Assembly (NCBI GenBank): GCA_001414485.1
Contig: LLEY01000077.1
Coordinates: forward strand, 222,666-286,665
Source of the DNA: Calycina herbarum
Taxonomy: Eukaryota; Ascomycota; Leotiomycetes; Helotiales; Pezizellaceae
Length of the DNA: 64,000 nucleotides
Direction of reading: 5' to 3'
Shown here: piece after piece, positions 21,901 to 34,055 of the stretch
How the letters are laid out: the number at the start of each line of letters is the position of its first letter
Position numbering within the stretch: the stretch's first letter is position 1
The notes under the pieces: generated by a model
Told to the model about the DNA's origin: nothing
The model's database searches: none
The model's input: only the letters and a program-made list of their open reading frames with translations
Translations under genes and position numbers: made by a program

Positions 21901-24260
21901 AGTAATATATTACCTAGATAATATCTTAATCTTCTTAGAAAGAGAAGAAGAATATAAGAGATATATTAAAGAAGTTTTATAATAACTTATAAAAGTAGAC
22001 TCTTAATTAAAACTCTTAAAATACGAGTTTAGAGTAACTTAGACACTTTTCCTAGAATAGATATTTAGCTTAGAGAAAATAGAAATAGATCTAGTAAAGA
22101 TCTAGAATATCTTAAACTAGAAGTTACTAGAGAGTGTTAAGGATATATAGTCCTTTCTTAGATTTATAAACTTTTACTATTTATTTAATAAAGACTATAT
22201 AAAGATTACTAAACTAATATTAGTACTAGTAAAAAAGACTATTAAGTTTATCTAGAATAAATATATTAAAGATACTTTTTAAAAGATTAAAGTAAAGTTT
22301 ATAGAAAAACCTATTTTATATAATTTTAACATAGATAAGCTTAGTATAATTAAAATAGATACCTTAAATATAGTAGTAGGTATAGTCTACTTATAACTAA
22401 ATAATAAAGGAAAACTTATATTAATTATATATTATTTTAAAATATTTAATCTAGTATAATAGAACTATAGTATTTTTAATAAAGAACTACTTATTATAGT
22501 ATTAGCCTTAGAATATTAGAGAATTTATTTATAGCTAGTAAAGTACTAGGTTATAGTTTTATCTAACTATAAGAATCTTAAGACGTTTATAACAACTAAG
22601 GAACTTATAACTAGAAGGTTAGCTAGATAGTTAGAAATACTAAGAGGATTTAATATTATTATTTAATATATAAAAGGAATATTAAATATTTAAGCTAATA
22701 CTCTTAGCTAGAAACCTAAGTATAAAGGAAATAAGGAGTTTAAAAAGATTATAATCTTAAAAACTCTTAAGAATAAGAACTTAGCCTCTATAATTTATAA
22801 AATCGCTACTATAAGAGATAAAGACTCTTAGTAGGAAAAAATATAGTAAACGTAGAAGAAGGATTAGCTAGAGTTAGCTAAATAGAAAGATATACTACCT
22901 AACCTAGTTTAGAGAAGGGACTTTATTAATATTTACTATACTATAAATAAGTGTAATAATAAAGAAAGATATAAAAACAGAAAGTTATAGATTCTAGAAT
23001 TATATATAAGGGAATTCGTTAAAGAATATTATTTACTACTAGCTAATAGATACTAGAGAGTTCGTCGAACTCTCTAGAGAATAAAATAATATTACTATAT
23101 TAATTAATTATCTACGATAGTTAAGGAAGTAATAGTAGAATATAATACCTATACTAGGAATAAAGCCTCTTACTATACTTCTTATAGATAGATAAACACT
23201 ACTCTAATACTATAAATACCTTAGAAATTAGTATCTTAGGATTTTATTATTAAATTACTAAAATCTAAAGATCTAATAATAAGAGTTAAGTATAACTTAA
23301 TCCTAGTTATTATAAAACGACTTATAAAATATATAATCTTAATACTATATATAGAGTTAAGTATAGCTAAGGAATTAGTATTTATATTCCTTAAAGAAGT
23401 AGTCTTAAGACATAGACTACTAAAAGAAATACTCTCTAATAGAGATAAACTCTTTACCTCTAAGTTTTAAATCGCTCTTATAAAACGATTAGGTATAAAA
23501 AAGAAGCTTTCTATAGCTTTTTACTCTTAGATAAATAAAGGAAATAAATATATAAATTAAGTAGTAGAAACATACCTTTATTATTATATAAACTACTAAT
23601 AGAATAACTAGGTAGAACTACTGCCTTTAGTATAGTTTACTTATAATAGTTTAGTAATAGAAACAATACTTATTATACTATTCTACGCTAACTTTAGATA
23701 CGAATTAATAGTATATTAAGAACTACTATCTATAACTATTAATAATTAGCTTACTCGTATTTAGGTCTCGAAAATCAAAGGTCTATATAAGGAACTTATA
23801 AAGGATTTATAGTTTATAGCTAAAAGAAACGCGTACTACTATAATAAATAACATAGTTAAGAGCTAATACTAAAAGAGAGAGATAAAGTTAACTTAGTAT
23901 AAAAGAATATTAATATAAAAAGACTAAGTAATAAACTAGACTATAAGAAACTTAGACTATTTAAAATTAAACAAGTTAAAAAACCTTTAAATTATAAACT
24001 AGTACTACTAAAGATAATAAATATCTATCTAGTATTCTATATATCTCTACTTAAACTAGTATTACTAAGAGTACTACTAGCCTTATTTATAGAAATTTAA
24101 CTAGTAAACCTAAACGCTAAATACAAAGTTAAGAGGATTCTTAACTATAAACTTATTAAAGAATAAGTTAAGTATTTAATTAAATAGTTAGATTACTTAT
24201 ATTTAGAGAATACTTAAGAGCTAAAAAGCAATCTTAACTATTACTTAGCGTAACTTTAGA
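18960..24260 (+). pseudogene. gag-pol remnant of element 1
   Basis: Remnants can be read in order through many stops. A gag core near 18985-19300 contains a recognisable LNSFLL..IDIYFNFN block. At 19644-19685 is a CCHC zinc knuckle in which all three cysteines and the histidine have become tyrosine. A protease motif INSRVIGNF lies near 20930-20960. Reverse transcriptase blocks from about 21590 carry KKKDNLEKRVYINY and YYLDN (from YLDD) at 21908-21922. An integrase core lies in the 22900-23700 region. A chromodomain with LNYKLIKE and EYLIK-like blocks lies near 24130-24250. The Cys/His-to-Tyr and Asp-to-Asn changes are what RIP produces. The chromodomain places it among chromoviruses (family knowledge). 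Confidence 0.8.
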
Positions 24261-24971
24261 AGTTCTACTAGTAAAACCTAGGTTTACCTATATCTTATAG
24301 TTAAAAGGAAAAGCTTTAAGAAAAGCTAGGTTAAGACTTAGCTTAGATTAGAAGTTAATAGAGATAGATAGAGCTACTAGACGTATAATCTCTACCTTCT
24401 ACTATTTCTCCTCTACCTCCTGTTACTCTTTCTCTTCTCTTTCTCTCTCCTTAGCTTTATTAAGCTCTTATAGGTTTATAAGACTATAGTAGAGTATCTC
24501 TTACTTCTACTTAGTAAGGAAGCGTTACTACTACTATAATTAGAGGATTTTCTATATAGTCTTAGAACTTTTTTATATAGCTTCTTCTTAGACTTTAAAG
24601 ACTATCTCTTTCTCTTACTATAACCGCTGCTACTAGGCGTTAATAGATTCCTATTTAAAAAGTAAGAATATTTAGTTTTATTTTTTAATATTATAGAGCT
24701 TACCTTTCCTAGTATACTTAGAGTACTTAGAACTACTAGTAATACTAACATAACGACGACTAGCCTTTACTCGAGTATATTAAGTATAGAGAATTATTTT
24801 ATATTCTAATTATTTAATTTAAAGAGTGTTTAGGATTCTATATTATTTAAGTCTATTTTTATAAATAGGTGTTAATAATATAATAAAAAGAAGAGAAGCC
24901 TACTAGCTTCTTAATAATATTTCTTAGCTTATACTTAAGTATAAGAACACGCTAGGCTAAGAAGAGGATAG

Positions 24972-25434
24972 TATTACGAATTATAGAAAGTAGTAAGTAG
25001 TCTAGACAGCGCTCTAATAAGATAAGATATAATATCTAGGAAAGAAAGGTAATATAAGAGGAAATTAGTAATACGAAAGGTATTTAAGGGTTTTAGAATC
25101 TTACTATTATAAGACTATTAGAAGTTATATATAGTTATATAATATAATCGTCTTAATCGCCTTAATCGCTCTAATCGTAAGCGATATAAGCGATACGAGC
25201 GATATAGGCGATGTACTTAGAGAACGAAGGTTCTATATAAGACTAGCACGTCTACGATTAGATAAGAGCTTCGTACTTAACTTTAGTTATTAATCTTATT
25301 ATCTTATTTAATATCTTTAATATAAGTAACGAGTTCACTTCTAAGTAAATAACCCGGCGTATCTATACTTCTTATTTATATACTAACTTTCGAGACTTAG
25401 CTATCTTTGTTTAGTTCGTTTAAGTTTCGTTATA
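24972..25434 (+). repeat. right LTR of element 1
   Basis: 463 bp, TATTAC...GTTATA. It contains an inverted hexamer array at about 25147-25215: several AATCGC/TCGCTC units followed by GCGATA units, able to fold as a hairpin. The same array occurs in the LTRs of elements 2 and 3. Confidence 0.85.
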
Positions 25435-25820
25435 AGTAGGTACTAGTAAGAGTAAGTACTAGTAAGAGTAAGTAGAAGTAAGAGTAAGTAGAATAGAATA
25501 CTATTGTTTATCGAACGTAGCTTATAGAAGTAAGCTAGATAATCTAGATTATCCGAGGTTATCTTATATAGCTTATTAGAGTCGAATAGCCTCTTATAAG
25601 TTATTCTACTAGTAGTTATAGTTGTTTATAAACTATAGAGTTTATAGTAGATATACGTATATAATTTATAGAGTTTATAGTAGATTCTAAGTATATAATT
25701 TATAAAGGTTATAGTAGATTCTAAGTATATAATTCGTAGAGTTTATAGTAGATTCTATATATGTTTTATAGCTATAGAAGGAGTCTCTGTTTAACGAGAG
25801 AAGTCTACGTTATAGCTGTA
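25435..25820. repeat. spacer with 35-bp tandem repeat
   Basis: Between elements 1 and 2. A unit containing AGAGTTTATAGTAGATTC is repeated about four times at 25627-25760, preceded by AGTAAGAGTAAGTAGAA-type tandem units at 25443-25495. The sequence just before 25820 (GGAGTCTCTG...GAGAGAAGTCTAC) is similar to 32630-32670, on the other side of element 2. Both are probably parts of another repeat whose copies surround element 2. Confidence 0.6.
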
Positions 25821-26274
25821 TATAACGAAACTCAAACGAACTAAACAAAGATAACTAAGTCTCGAAGGTTAGTATACAGGTAAGGAGTACAGACGCGATA
25901 GATTGTTTACTTAGAAGTGAACTCGTTACTTATATCAAAGATGTTAAATAAGATAATAAGATTAATAACTAAAGTTAAGTACGAAGCTCCTATCTAATAG
26001 CAGACGTGCTAGTCTTATATAGAACCTTTATCTTAATTATATCGCTTATATCGCTCGCGTCGCTTACGATTAAAGCGATTAGAGCGATGTAGGCGATTAC
26101 GTTACATAACCGCACGTGACTTCTAACATTACTATAATAGTAAGATCCTAAAATCCCTAAATACCCTTTATATTACTGATTTCCTCCTATGTTACCTTCT
26201 ATTCCTAGATGTTATACCTTGTCTTATTAGAACGCTATCTAGACTACTTACTACGTATACCGTGGTTCGTGATA
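25821..26274 (-). repeat. 3' LTR of element 2 (minus orientation)
   Basis: Reads TATAACGAAACTC..., the complement of the LTR end, to about ...GGTTCGTGATA. The inverted TCGCTTATATCGC/GCGATTAGAGCGAT array is at about 26038-26100. It is better preserved than the LTRs of element 1. Confidence 0.85.
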
Positions 26275-27049
26275 CTATCCCCTTCTTAGACTAGCGTATC
26301 CCTACGCTTAAGTATAACCTAAGAAAATATCGTCAAGAGGCTAGCGGCCTCCCTAGTTCCTATTATGCCGTTAACACCTCTCTTAAAAGATAAGCTTAAA
26401 TAATATAGAACTCTTAACACTCTTTAAATCGAACGTTTAGGACGCGAAATAATCCTCTATACTCGTTATATAAATGTGAAAACTAGTCGTCGATGTGTTA
26501 GCGTTCCTAGTAGTTCTAAGTACTCTAAGTATACTAGGAAGAGCAAATCTTATAATATTAAGTTATAAAACCGAATACTCTTAATTTTCAAATAGGAATC
26601 TATTAATACTTAGAAGCGACGGTTATAGTAGGAGGAAGAAACATCCTATAAGATTTAAGAAGAAGCTATATAGAAGATCCTTCGTCTACGAAAATAATAA
26701 CGCTTTCTTATAGAGCAGGAGTAAGAGATACTCTATCGTAGTCTTACTAACCTATAAGAGCTTAATAAAGCTAACGAGAAAGAAAGAGTAGAGAAGGAGA
26801 AAGAAGAGAGGGAATTAGAGATCGCCTAGCTAGCAGCCCCTTCTTCTTCTAGCGACCCTGCTTTCGTTAACAAGCTAACTCTTAATTCAGCTTTCCTTAA
26901 GGCTTTCCCTTCTAACTATAAGATATAGGTAACCCTAGGTTTTAGTAGTAGAACTTCCGAAGTTTCTCTAAGCAATAGTTAAGATTACTTTTTAGCTCCT
27001 AAGTGTTTTCTAAGTATAAGTAATCTAACTATTTAATTAAGTACTTAAC

Positions 27050-30000
27050 TTATCCTCTAACTAGTTTATAGTTAAGAATCTTCTTAACTTTATACTTAGT
27101 ATTTAGGTTTACTAGTTAAATTTCTATAATTAGAGCTAGTAGTGCTCCTAGTAGTACTAGTTTAAGTAAGGATATATAGAATACTAGGTAGATGTTTATT
27201 ATCTTTAACAACGCTAGTTTATAATTTAAAGGTCCTTTAACTCGTTTAATTTTAAATAGTCTAAGTTTTTTATAATCTAGTTTATTACTTAGTCTTTTTA
27301 TATTAATATTCTTTTATACTAAGTAGACTTTATTTCCTTCTTTTAACGTTAGCTCTTAACTACGTCGTTTATTATAGTAGTATACGTTTCTTTCTACTAT
27401 AAATTACAAGTCCTCTATAAGTTCCTTATATAGATTTTTGATTTTTAAGACTTAAATATAAGTAAGTTAGTTATTAATAGTTATAGATAGTAGTTCTTAA
27501 TACACTAATAATTTATACTTAAAGTTAGCGTAGAATAGTGTAATAAGTGTTATTTCTATTACTAAACTGTTATAGGTAAACTGTGTTAAGAGTAGCAGTT
27601 CTACCTAGTTATCTTACTAGTAGTTTATATAATAACAAAGGTATATTTTAACTACTTGATTTATTTATTTATTTCCTCTATTTGTTTAAGAGTAGAAGGC
27701 TATAGAGAGCTTTCTTTTCACATCTAATTATTTTATAAGAGCAATCTAAAATTTTAAGGTAAAGAGCTTGTCTTTATCTAAGAGTATTTCTTTAAGTAGT
27801 CTATGTCTTAAGACTACTTCTCTAAGGAATGTGAATACTAATTCCTTAGCTATACTTGATTCTATATATACTATTAAAATTATATACTTTATAAGTCGTT
27901 CTATAATAACTAGGATTATATTATATTTAACTCCTATTATTAGATCTTTAGATTTTAGTAATTTAATAATAAAATCTATAAATATTAATTTCTAAGGTAT
28001 TTATAGTATTAGAGTAGTATTCATCTATTTATAAGGAGTATAGTAGGAAGCCTTATTCCTAGTATAGGTATTATATTCTACTATTACTTCCTTAACTATC
28101 GCAGATAACTGATTAATATAGTAGTATTATCTTATCTTCTAAAAGGTTCTATAAATTCCTTAGTAGCCGTAAGTAGGTATAGTATAGTATTCTTATATAA
28201 ATTCCTTTATATATAAGCTAGGGACTTATAATTTTCCTTTTATATACTAGTTATAACCTTTGTATATATTCTGAATTTTATCTATTTAAATATCGTTTAT
28301 TACTATAATTTTATATATAGTAGGTACTAAGTCTCTATTCTTAAGAGTTTTTAAGATTATAATCTTCTTATACTCTTTATTTCCCTCGTATCTAGGTTTC
28401 TAGCTAAGAGTATTAGCCTAAGTATTTAACATTCCTTTTATATATTAAATAATAATATTAAATCCTCTTAATATCTCTAACTATCTAGCTAATTATCTTA
28501 TCGTAAGTTTCTTAGTCGTCGTAAACGTTCTAAGGTTCTTATAGTCAGATAAAACTATAACTAGGTATTTTACTAGCTATAAATAAATTCTCTAGTATTC
28601 TAAAGCTAATACTATAGTAAGTAGTTCCTTATTAAAGATACTATAGTTTTATTATACTAGGTTAAATATTTTAGAATAATATATAATAAGTATAAGTTTT
28701 CCTTTATTATTTAGTTATAGGTAAATTATACCTACTATTATATCTAAGGCGTCTATTTCGATTATACTAAGCTTATCTATGTTAAAATTATATAAAATAG
28801 GTTTCTCTATAAACTTTACTTTAATTTTTTAAAAAGTATTCTCTATCTATTTATTCTATATAAACTTAATAGCTTTCTTAACTAGTACTAACATTAGTTT
28901 AATAATCTTTATATAATCTTATATAAACAGACGATAAAAGTTTATAAATCTAAGGAAAGATTATATATCTTTTATATTCTCTAATAATTTCTAGTTTAAA
29001 ACGTCTTAGATTTTTACTAGATCTATTTCTATTTTCTCTAAGCTAAATACCTATTCTAAAAAAAGTGTCTAAGTTACTTTAAACTTGTATTTCAAGAGTT
29101 TTAGCTAAGAATTTACTTTTATAAGTTATTATAAAACTTCTTTAATATAGCTCTTATATTCTTCTTCTTTTTTTAAGAAGATTAAAATATTATCTAGGTA
29201 ATAGATTACTATTACTCCTAGAAGATCTCTTAAAATATTATTATTTTATCTCTAATATATAGCTAGTATATTATAAAGTCTAAATAGTATAACTATATAT
29301 TTATAAAAGCCTAATAGTAAGGTAAATACTATCTTCTATTCGTCTCTGATTTTTATTTATATAAGTCTATAAGTATTTTATTAATCTAGTTTCGTAAATC
29401 GTACTACCTTATCTAACTTATCTTATAAGTATTAGCTAGGTAGTAATAGATAAGCGTCCTTAACTATAGTATAATTTACTTCTTAATAATTAATATATAC
29501 TCTTCTATCTAGATCGTCTTTTTTCTTAATAATAAGTATATTTAAGATAATTAGTAACTTAGATCCTCTAATATATCTCTTCTTAATACCTTCTTTTATA
29601 TAACTTTCTATCCTCTATAAGCTTTTCTAGTTATATAACTAAAGTTTTTACTTTAAGAGGTAATAACCCTCTTTTAATTTAATCTTATAATCCTATAAGT
29701 AATGTTCTAGTAAAGCTTATAAGTCTTCTAGGTTTTCGAATAAAGTCTTAAATTCCTTATACTATATAGGTATTTTATTATTAACTTTCTTACTAGCCTG
29801 TAAAAGACCTTGAGTAAGGTGTCCTAGTGTCTTAGAAGAGGTGGTGCTAACCTCGTTCTAGCCTTGTAGTTATAATTATAATCCTATATAATTATATTAA
29901 CTAAAGGTTATTATTCGTACTTTCTAATTAATATCTAGATTATATTCTTAAATCTATAGTATACTAAGTATTACCTTCTTACTTCCTATTTTAATAATAT

Positions 30001-32098
30001 TAAATTATATATCTAAATAGTGTTCTTTAATATTAACCTTTATTAGAATAGTTTACTAATTAATAATTCTATTCTAGTAGGCAACGTCTATTCTGTCGAC
30101 TACCCCTAGGCAGTATAGTTTTATATTCTTAATTAGAACGTTTAGCTTCTTTAAAGCTGTTAGAGAGAGGAAATTGCCTATTACTCCTAAGTTAATTATA
30201 ACTTAAAGTTTCTTTCTCTTTATCCTTATAGTTATAACTAACTAACTTTCTTTAGAGGTAGTACTTAGCTCTCTAACTGTTAGTTAGTAAAGTTCTCTCT
30301 ATACTAACTCTATTTCTTAGTCTATATTATATTCGTTTATCTCCTAGAAGATTATACTAAATAATTTTCTACTTTCTAATTTCTAAAATATTACCTTAAC
30401 TTTTCTAACTAAAGCGACTATAGTATACTAGCCTTCTATTTCTAGTATAGCTTTCTTATTATCAGGTAGTATACCTAAAAAACTAGGTTTAAAGCGTCTT
30501 ATAAAGTCGTTAGGACCCTGTTATTACTATAAGCTAGTTTCTTTCTAAAGATCTACAACTATCTAAGTATCTCCTATCTTAGGCGTTTTAGATAGCTTAC
30601 TAAATACTACTTATTCTAGTCTAGGTTCTTTAAATTCGATAGTCTCCTTTCTAGTAATAAGGCTTACTAATGTTATTCTGTTCCGCTTATTCTAAACTAT
30701 TTTATAGGTAGTTAAAATAGTAGAGTTAATTCCTTAAGTAGAATATAAGCTCTAGAAATTAGGTTTCTAGTATTCTATATATATCTATCTATTCCCTCTC
30801 TTAAAGGTTCTAATAAATGCCTATATCTTACCTTATTTAAGCTTATATATTCTTAGATTTATTTCTAACGAATTAGATTCTAATTCTAATAACTCTAATA
30901 AACTTGTTAATAGTAGTAACTTATACTCTACTTAAAAAGGGAATTCGTATCCTATTTCTAGTCGTATATTATAATATTCTTTAAGAAGTGGATTCCTACT
31001 ATTATTAGTATCTTATACCTTACTATCTTAGAGTTCGATTCTTTTATTTAGCTATAGGTATATAGCGCTAGTTAATATATCTGAAGTATCTATTTTAATC
31101 TATATACTATATCCTCTAGCCTCGAGTTCTTCGTCTATAAGTTCTATTCTTTCTAGTAAAGCTACTTCTTTTTAGACAGTAGCGTTCACTTGTTTCTCTT
31201 TAGAGTCTTTCTTCTTACTATACTTATTTACTCTATAGCTAGAGAGGCTATAGTTGTAATATAAGTTCTACTTATAACAACGATCTCGCTCTTTCTAAGA
31301 AAGTCCTTTCTTTAGTAGGTCTCTTTCTTAAGTTTCTTTTCCTAGGGCCTAACGCTTCTAAGTAGCGTTAACTTCTATAAGCTTACCTTACTCTTTTCTC
31401 CTACCTTTTCCTTAATATCGATGTCTATAACTACCTTTTTTCTCTAAACTCCTCTTATAATTCTAATTATCGATTTTAATCGTATCGTTAGTTAACTTGT
31501 CGAGTATATCTAAGAAGTTATCTCTAGCTAATTTATTCTTAACGCTATTCTTTAATCCTCTGTAGTACTGCTTACGTAAGGCTTTATTGTTCTAGCTAAG
31601 ACGTATAGAGTATTATTAGAACATTAATATATATTTTACTACTAACCTCTTTTATTAAAGACTATATAAAGCTCGTACTGCTTTTTTCTTTAAATCTACA
31701 TCTATAAACGCCTAGTTAATCTCTTTCTTAAATCCAGCAACGGTTAAAAACAATTCTTAAGTGCTTTTACTTATAAGGTTTAATACTTTTCTATTCAATG
31801 TTTTATTCTTCTAAAAATCCTCTAAATATAGCTCTATCTAGTTATATACTACTCTCTTAAGACAGGTAGTAAGCTATATAACTTAATCAGTTTTATAAGT
31901 AAACTATACTAAATAAAAGTTTAAGTATATTAAAGCTTTTATAATAAACTTAGTAAGTTTCTCTAGGGAACCGTTAAACGTTTTAGATACTAGTAATTTC
32001 ACTTCCTCTCTAAGAGTAGTAACTAATACTACCGGTATTATTAGCACTAGAGGTAGTATAGAGGTCGAACTCGAGAATAGCGTAGTTTTCGACATTAT
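27050..32098 (-). pseudogene. gag-pol remnant of element 2
   Basis: On the minus strand, gag opens at 32095 with MSKTTLFSSSTSILPL and reads 63 codons, including TFNGSLEKLTKFIIKALIYL, typical of fungal gypsy gag N-termini, before a RIP stop. A protease remnant lies near 30130-30200. The reverse transcriptase YLDN motif is complementary to about 29190-29205. A chromodomain remnant is near 27055-27115. Order gag-PR-RT-RH-IN-chromodomain matches element 1. Stops are frequent throughout pol, so it is non-functional. Confidence 0.8.
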
Positions 32099-32129
32099 AT
32101 TAGTAGTACTCCTAAGTAGGTGCTTAAAG

Positions 32130-32601
32130 TATAACGAAACTTAAACGAACTAAACAAAGATAACTAAGTCTCGAAGGTTAGTATATAGGTAAGGAGTATA
32201 GACGCGATAGATTATTTACTTGAAAGTAAACTCGTTACTTATATTAAAGATATTAAATAAGATAATAAGATTAATAACTAAAGTTAAGTACGAAGCTCCT
32301 ATCTAATAACAGACGTGCCAGTCTTATATAGAACCTTTATTCTAATTACATCGCTTATATCGCTCGCGTCGCTTACGTCGTTTACGTCGCTCGCGATTAA
32401 GGCGATTAGAGCGATATAGGCGATCACGTCACATAACCGTACGTGACTTCTAACATCACTATAATAGTGAGATCTTGAAATCCCTAAATGCCCTTCGTAT
32501 TACTGATTTCCTCCTGTGTTATCTTCTATTCCTGGATGTTATACCTTATCCTATTAGAACGCCGTCTAGACTACTTACTACGTATACCGTGGTTCGTAAC
32601 A
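32130..32601 (-). repeat. 5' LTR of element 2 (minus orientation)
   Basis: 472 bp, ending ...GTTCGTAACA on the plus strand, i.e. the LTR begins TGTTACGAAC in the element's own direction, probably near the ancestral start. Carries the longest version of the inverted GCGAT/ATCGC array (about 32346-32430). Confidence 0.88.
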
Positions 32602-32606
32602 CTGTA

Positions 32607-32879
32607 CTATAAGAGTTTATAGTAACTAGTAAAAGGAGTCTCTATTCGACGAGAGAAGTCTACTTTATATAACTACTTAGCTAGTAAGCTTATAGTTTAG
32701 ATTAGAACCGCTTTATATAACTAAGTGTTTCTAATCTATACGTCTACTAATCAGTGTTAGTTTAACTTAGTAGTTAATAGCTTAATATAAAAAGAGTATA
32801 TTATCGTTATAACTATCGTTGATATATACCGAGTATAAGCTATACTCGGTCCTGCTTAAATACCTGCCCTCCTTACTAA
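32607..32879. other. spacer between element 2 and truncated element 3
   Basis: RIP-type AT-rich sequence that continues the repeat seen left of element 2 (GAGTTTATAGTA, then AGGAGTCTCT...GAGAGAAGTCTAC). It therefore looks like the pre-insertion locus of element 2. It includes a short inverted repeat ACCGAGTATA/TATACTCGGT at about 32829-32852. Confidence 0.5.
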
Positions 32880-34055
32880 GCGAGACGGGCACGTAAAAGT
32901 ACTAATCACTTTTATATACCGATAACTACTAAAACCTAGAGTTATCTATATCTCGTAGTTAGAAGGGAAAGCCTCGAGAAAAGCTAAATTAAGAGATAGC
33001 TTAATAATAAAAGTAGAGCTACTAGAGAAAGAAGAGACTACTAGCTAGGTAACTTTTATATCTCTCTACTCTTTCTCTTCTTTTTCTCTCTCTTTAGCTT
33101 TATTAAGCTCTTATAGGTTAGTAAGACTACGACGGAGTATCTCTTACTCCTACTTAGTAAGAAAGTGTTACTGTTTCCGTAGTTAGAGGATTTTCTATAT
33201 AGCTTCTTCTTAAACTTTATAGACTACCTTCTCCTTCTATTATAATCGTTGCTTCTAGGTATTAAGAGATTCCTACTTGAAAAGTAAGAGTATTCAGTTC
33301 TACTTCTTAATATTATAAGGCTTGCCTTTTCTAGTATATTTAGAGTACTTAGAACTACTAGTAATACTAACGTATTAATAGCTAGTCTTCGTATTAATAT
33401 AATAAGTATAAGAAATTATTTTACGTCTTGAATATTCGATATAAAGAGTATTAAGAGTTCTATATTATTTAAGTCTATCTTTTAAGAGAGGTATTAATAA
33501 TATAATAGAAGTAAGAAAGGCTGCTAGCCTTTTAACGATATTTTCTTAGGCTATACTTAAGTATATAAACACGCTAGTCTAAGAAGAGAATAGTATTACG
33601 AATTATAGTTACGTAGTAAGTAGTCTAGACAGTGTTCTAATAGAATAAGATATAATATCTAAGAATAGAAGGTAATATAAGAGGAAATTAGTAATATAAA
33701 AGGTATTTAAGAGTTTTAGGATTTTACTATTATAAGACTATTAAAAGTCACGTATAGTTATATAATATAATCGCCTATATTACTCTAATCGCTCTAATCG
33801 CGAGCGATATAAGTAATATAAGTAACGCGAGTAATATAGGTAAGGTACTTAGAGAACGAAGGTTCTATATAAGACTAGCACGTCTGCTATTAGATAGAAG
33901 CTTCGTACTTAACTTAGTTATTAATCTTATTATCTTATTTAATATCTTTGATATAAGTAATAAGTTTACTTCTAAGTAAACAACCTAGCGTATCTATACT
34001 TCTTACTTATATACTAACTATCGAGACTTAGTTACCTTTGTTTAAGTTTCGTTAT
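32880..34055 (+). mobile_element. 5'-truncated third copy of the element with 3' LTR
   Basis: From about 32900 the sequence follows the region downstream of the chromodomain in element 1 (compare 24270-24970), then runs into an LTR at 33594-34055 (TATTAC...GTTATA) with the GCGAT-type array at about 33770-33845. Everything upstream of the 3' part of pol is missing. Non-coding and RIP-mutated. Confidence 0.75.

Larger units (their letters stand above)
18287..25434 (+). mobile_element. Ty3/Gypsy chromovirus-type LTR retrotransposon, copy 1 (degenerate)
   Basis: Related LTRs at 18287-18732 and 24972-25434 flank a 6.2 kb interior with gag, protease, reverse transcriptase, RNase H, integrase and chromodomain remnants in the usual gypsy order. 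LTRs begin TATTAC (from an ancestral TGTTAC-like start) and end GTTATA. No clean target duplication is visible, and the middle parts of the two LTRs differ, so the element may be recombinant. It is riddled with RIP stops and cannot encode anything. Confidence 0.85.
25821..32601 (-). mobile_element. Ty3/Gypsy LTR retrotransposon, copy 2 (degenerate), with 5-bp target duplication
   Basis: Minus-strand element with LTRs at 25821-26274 and 32130-32601. The pentamer CTGTA stands immediately outside both ends (25816-25820 and 32602-32606), the expected 5-bp target-site duplication. The interior shows the same domains as element 1 in reverse orientation. Similarity to element 1 is clear along protease and RT. 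It is inactivated by RIP but less extensively than element 1; for example, gag retains a 63-codon open start. Confidence 0.88.
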
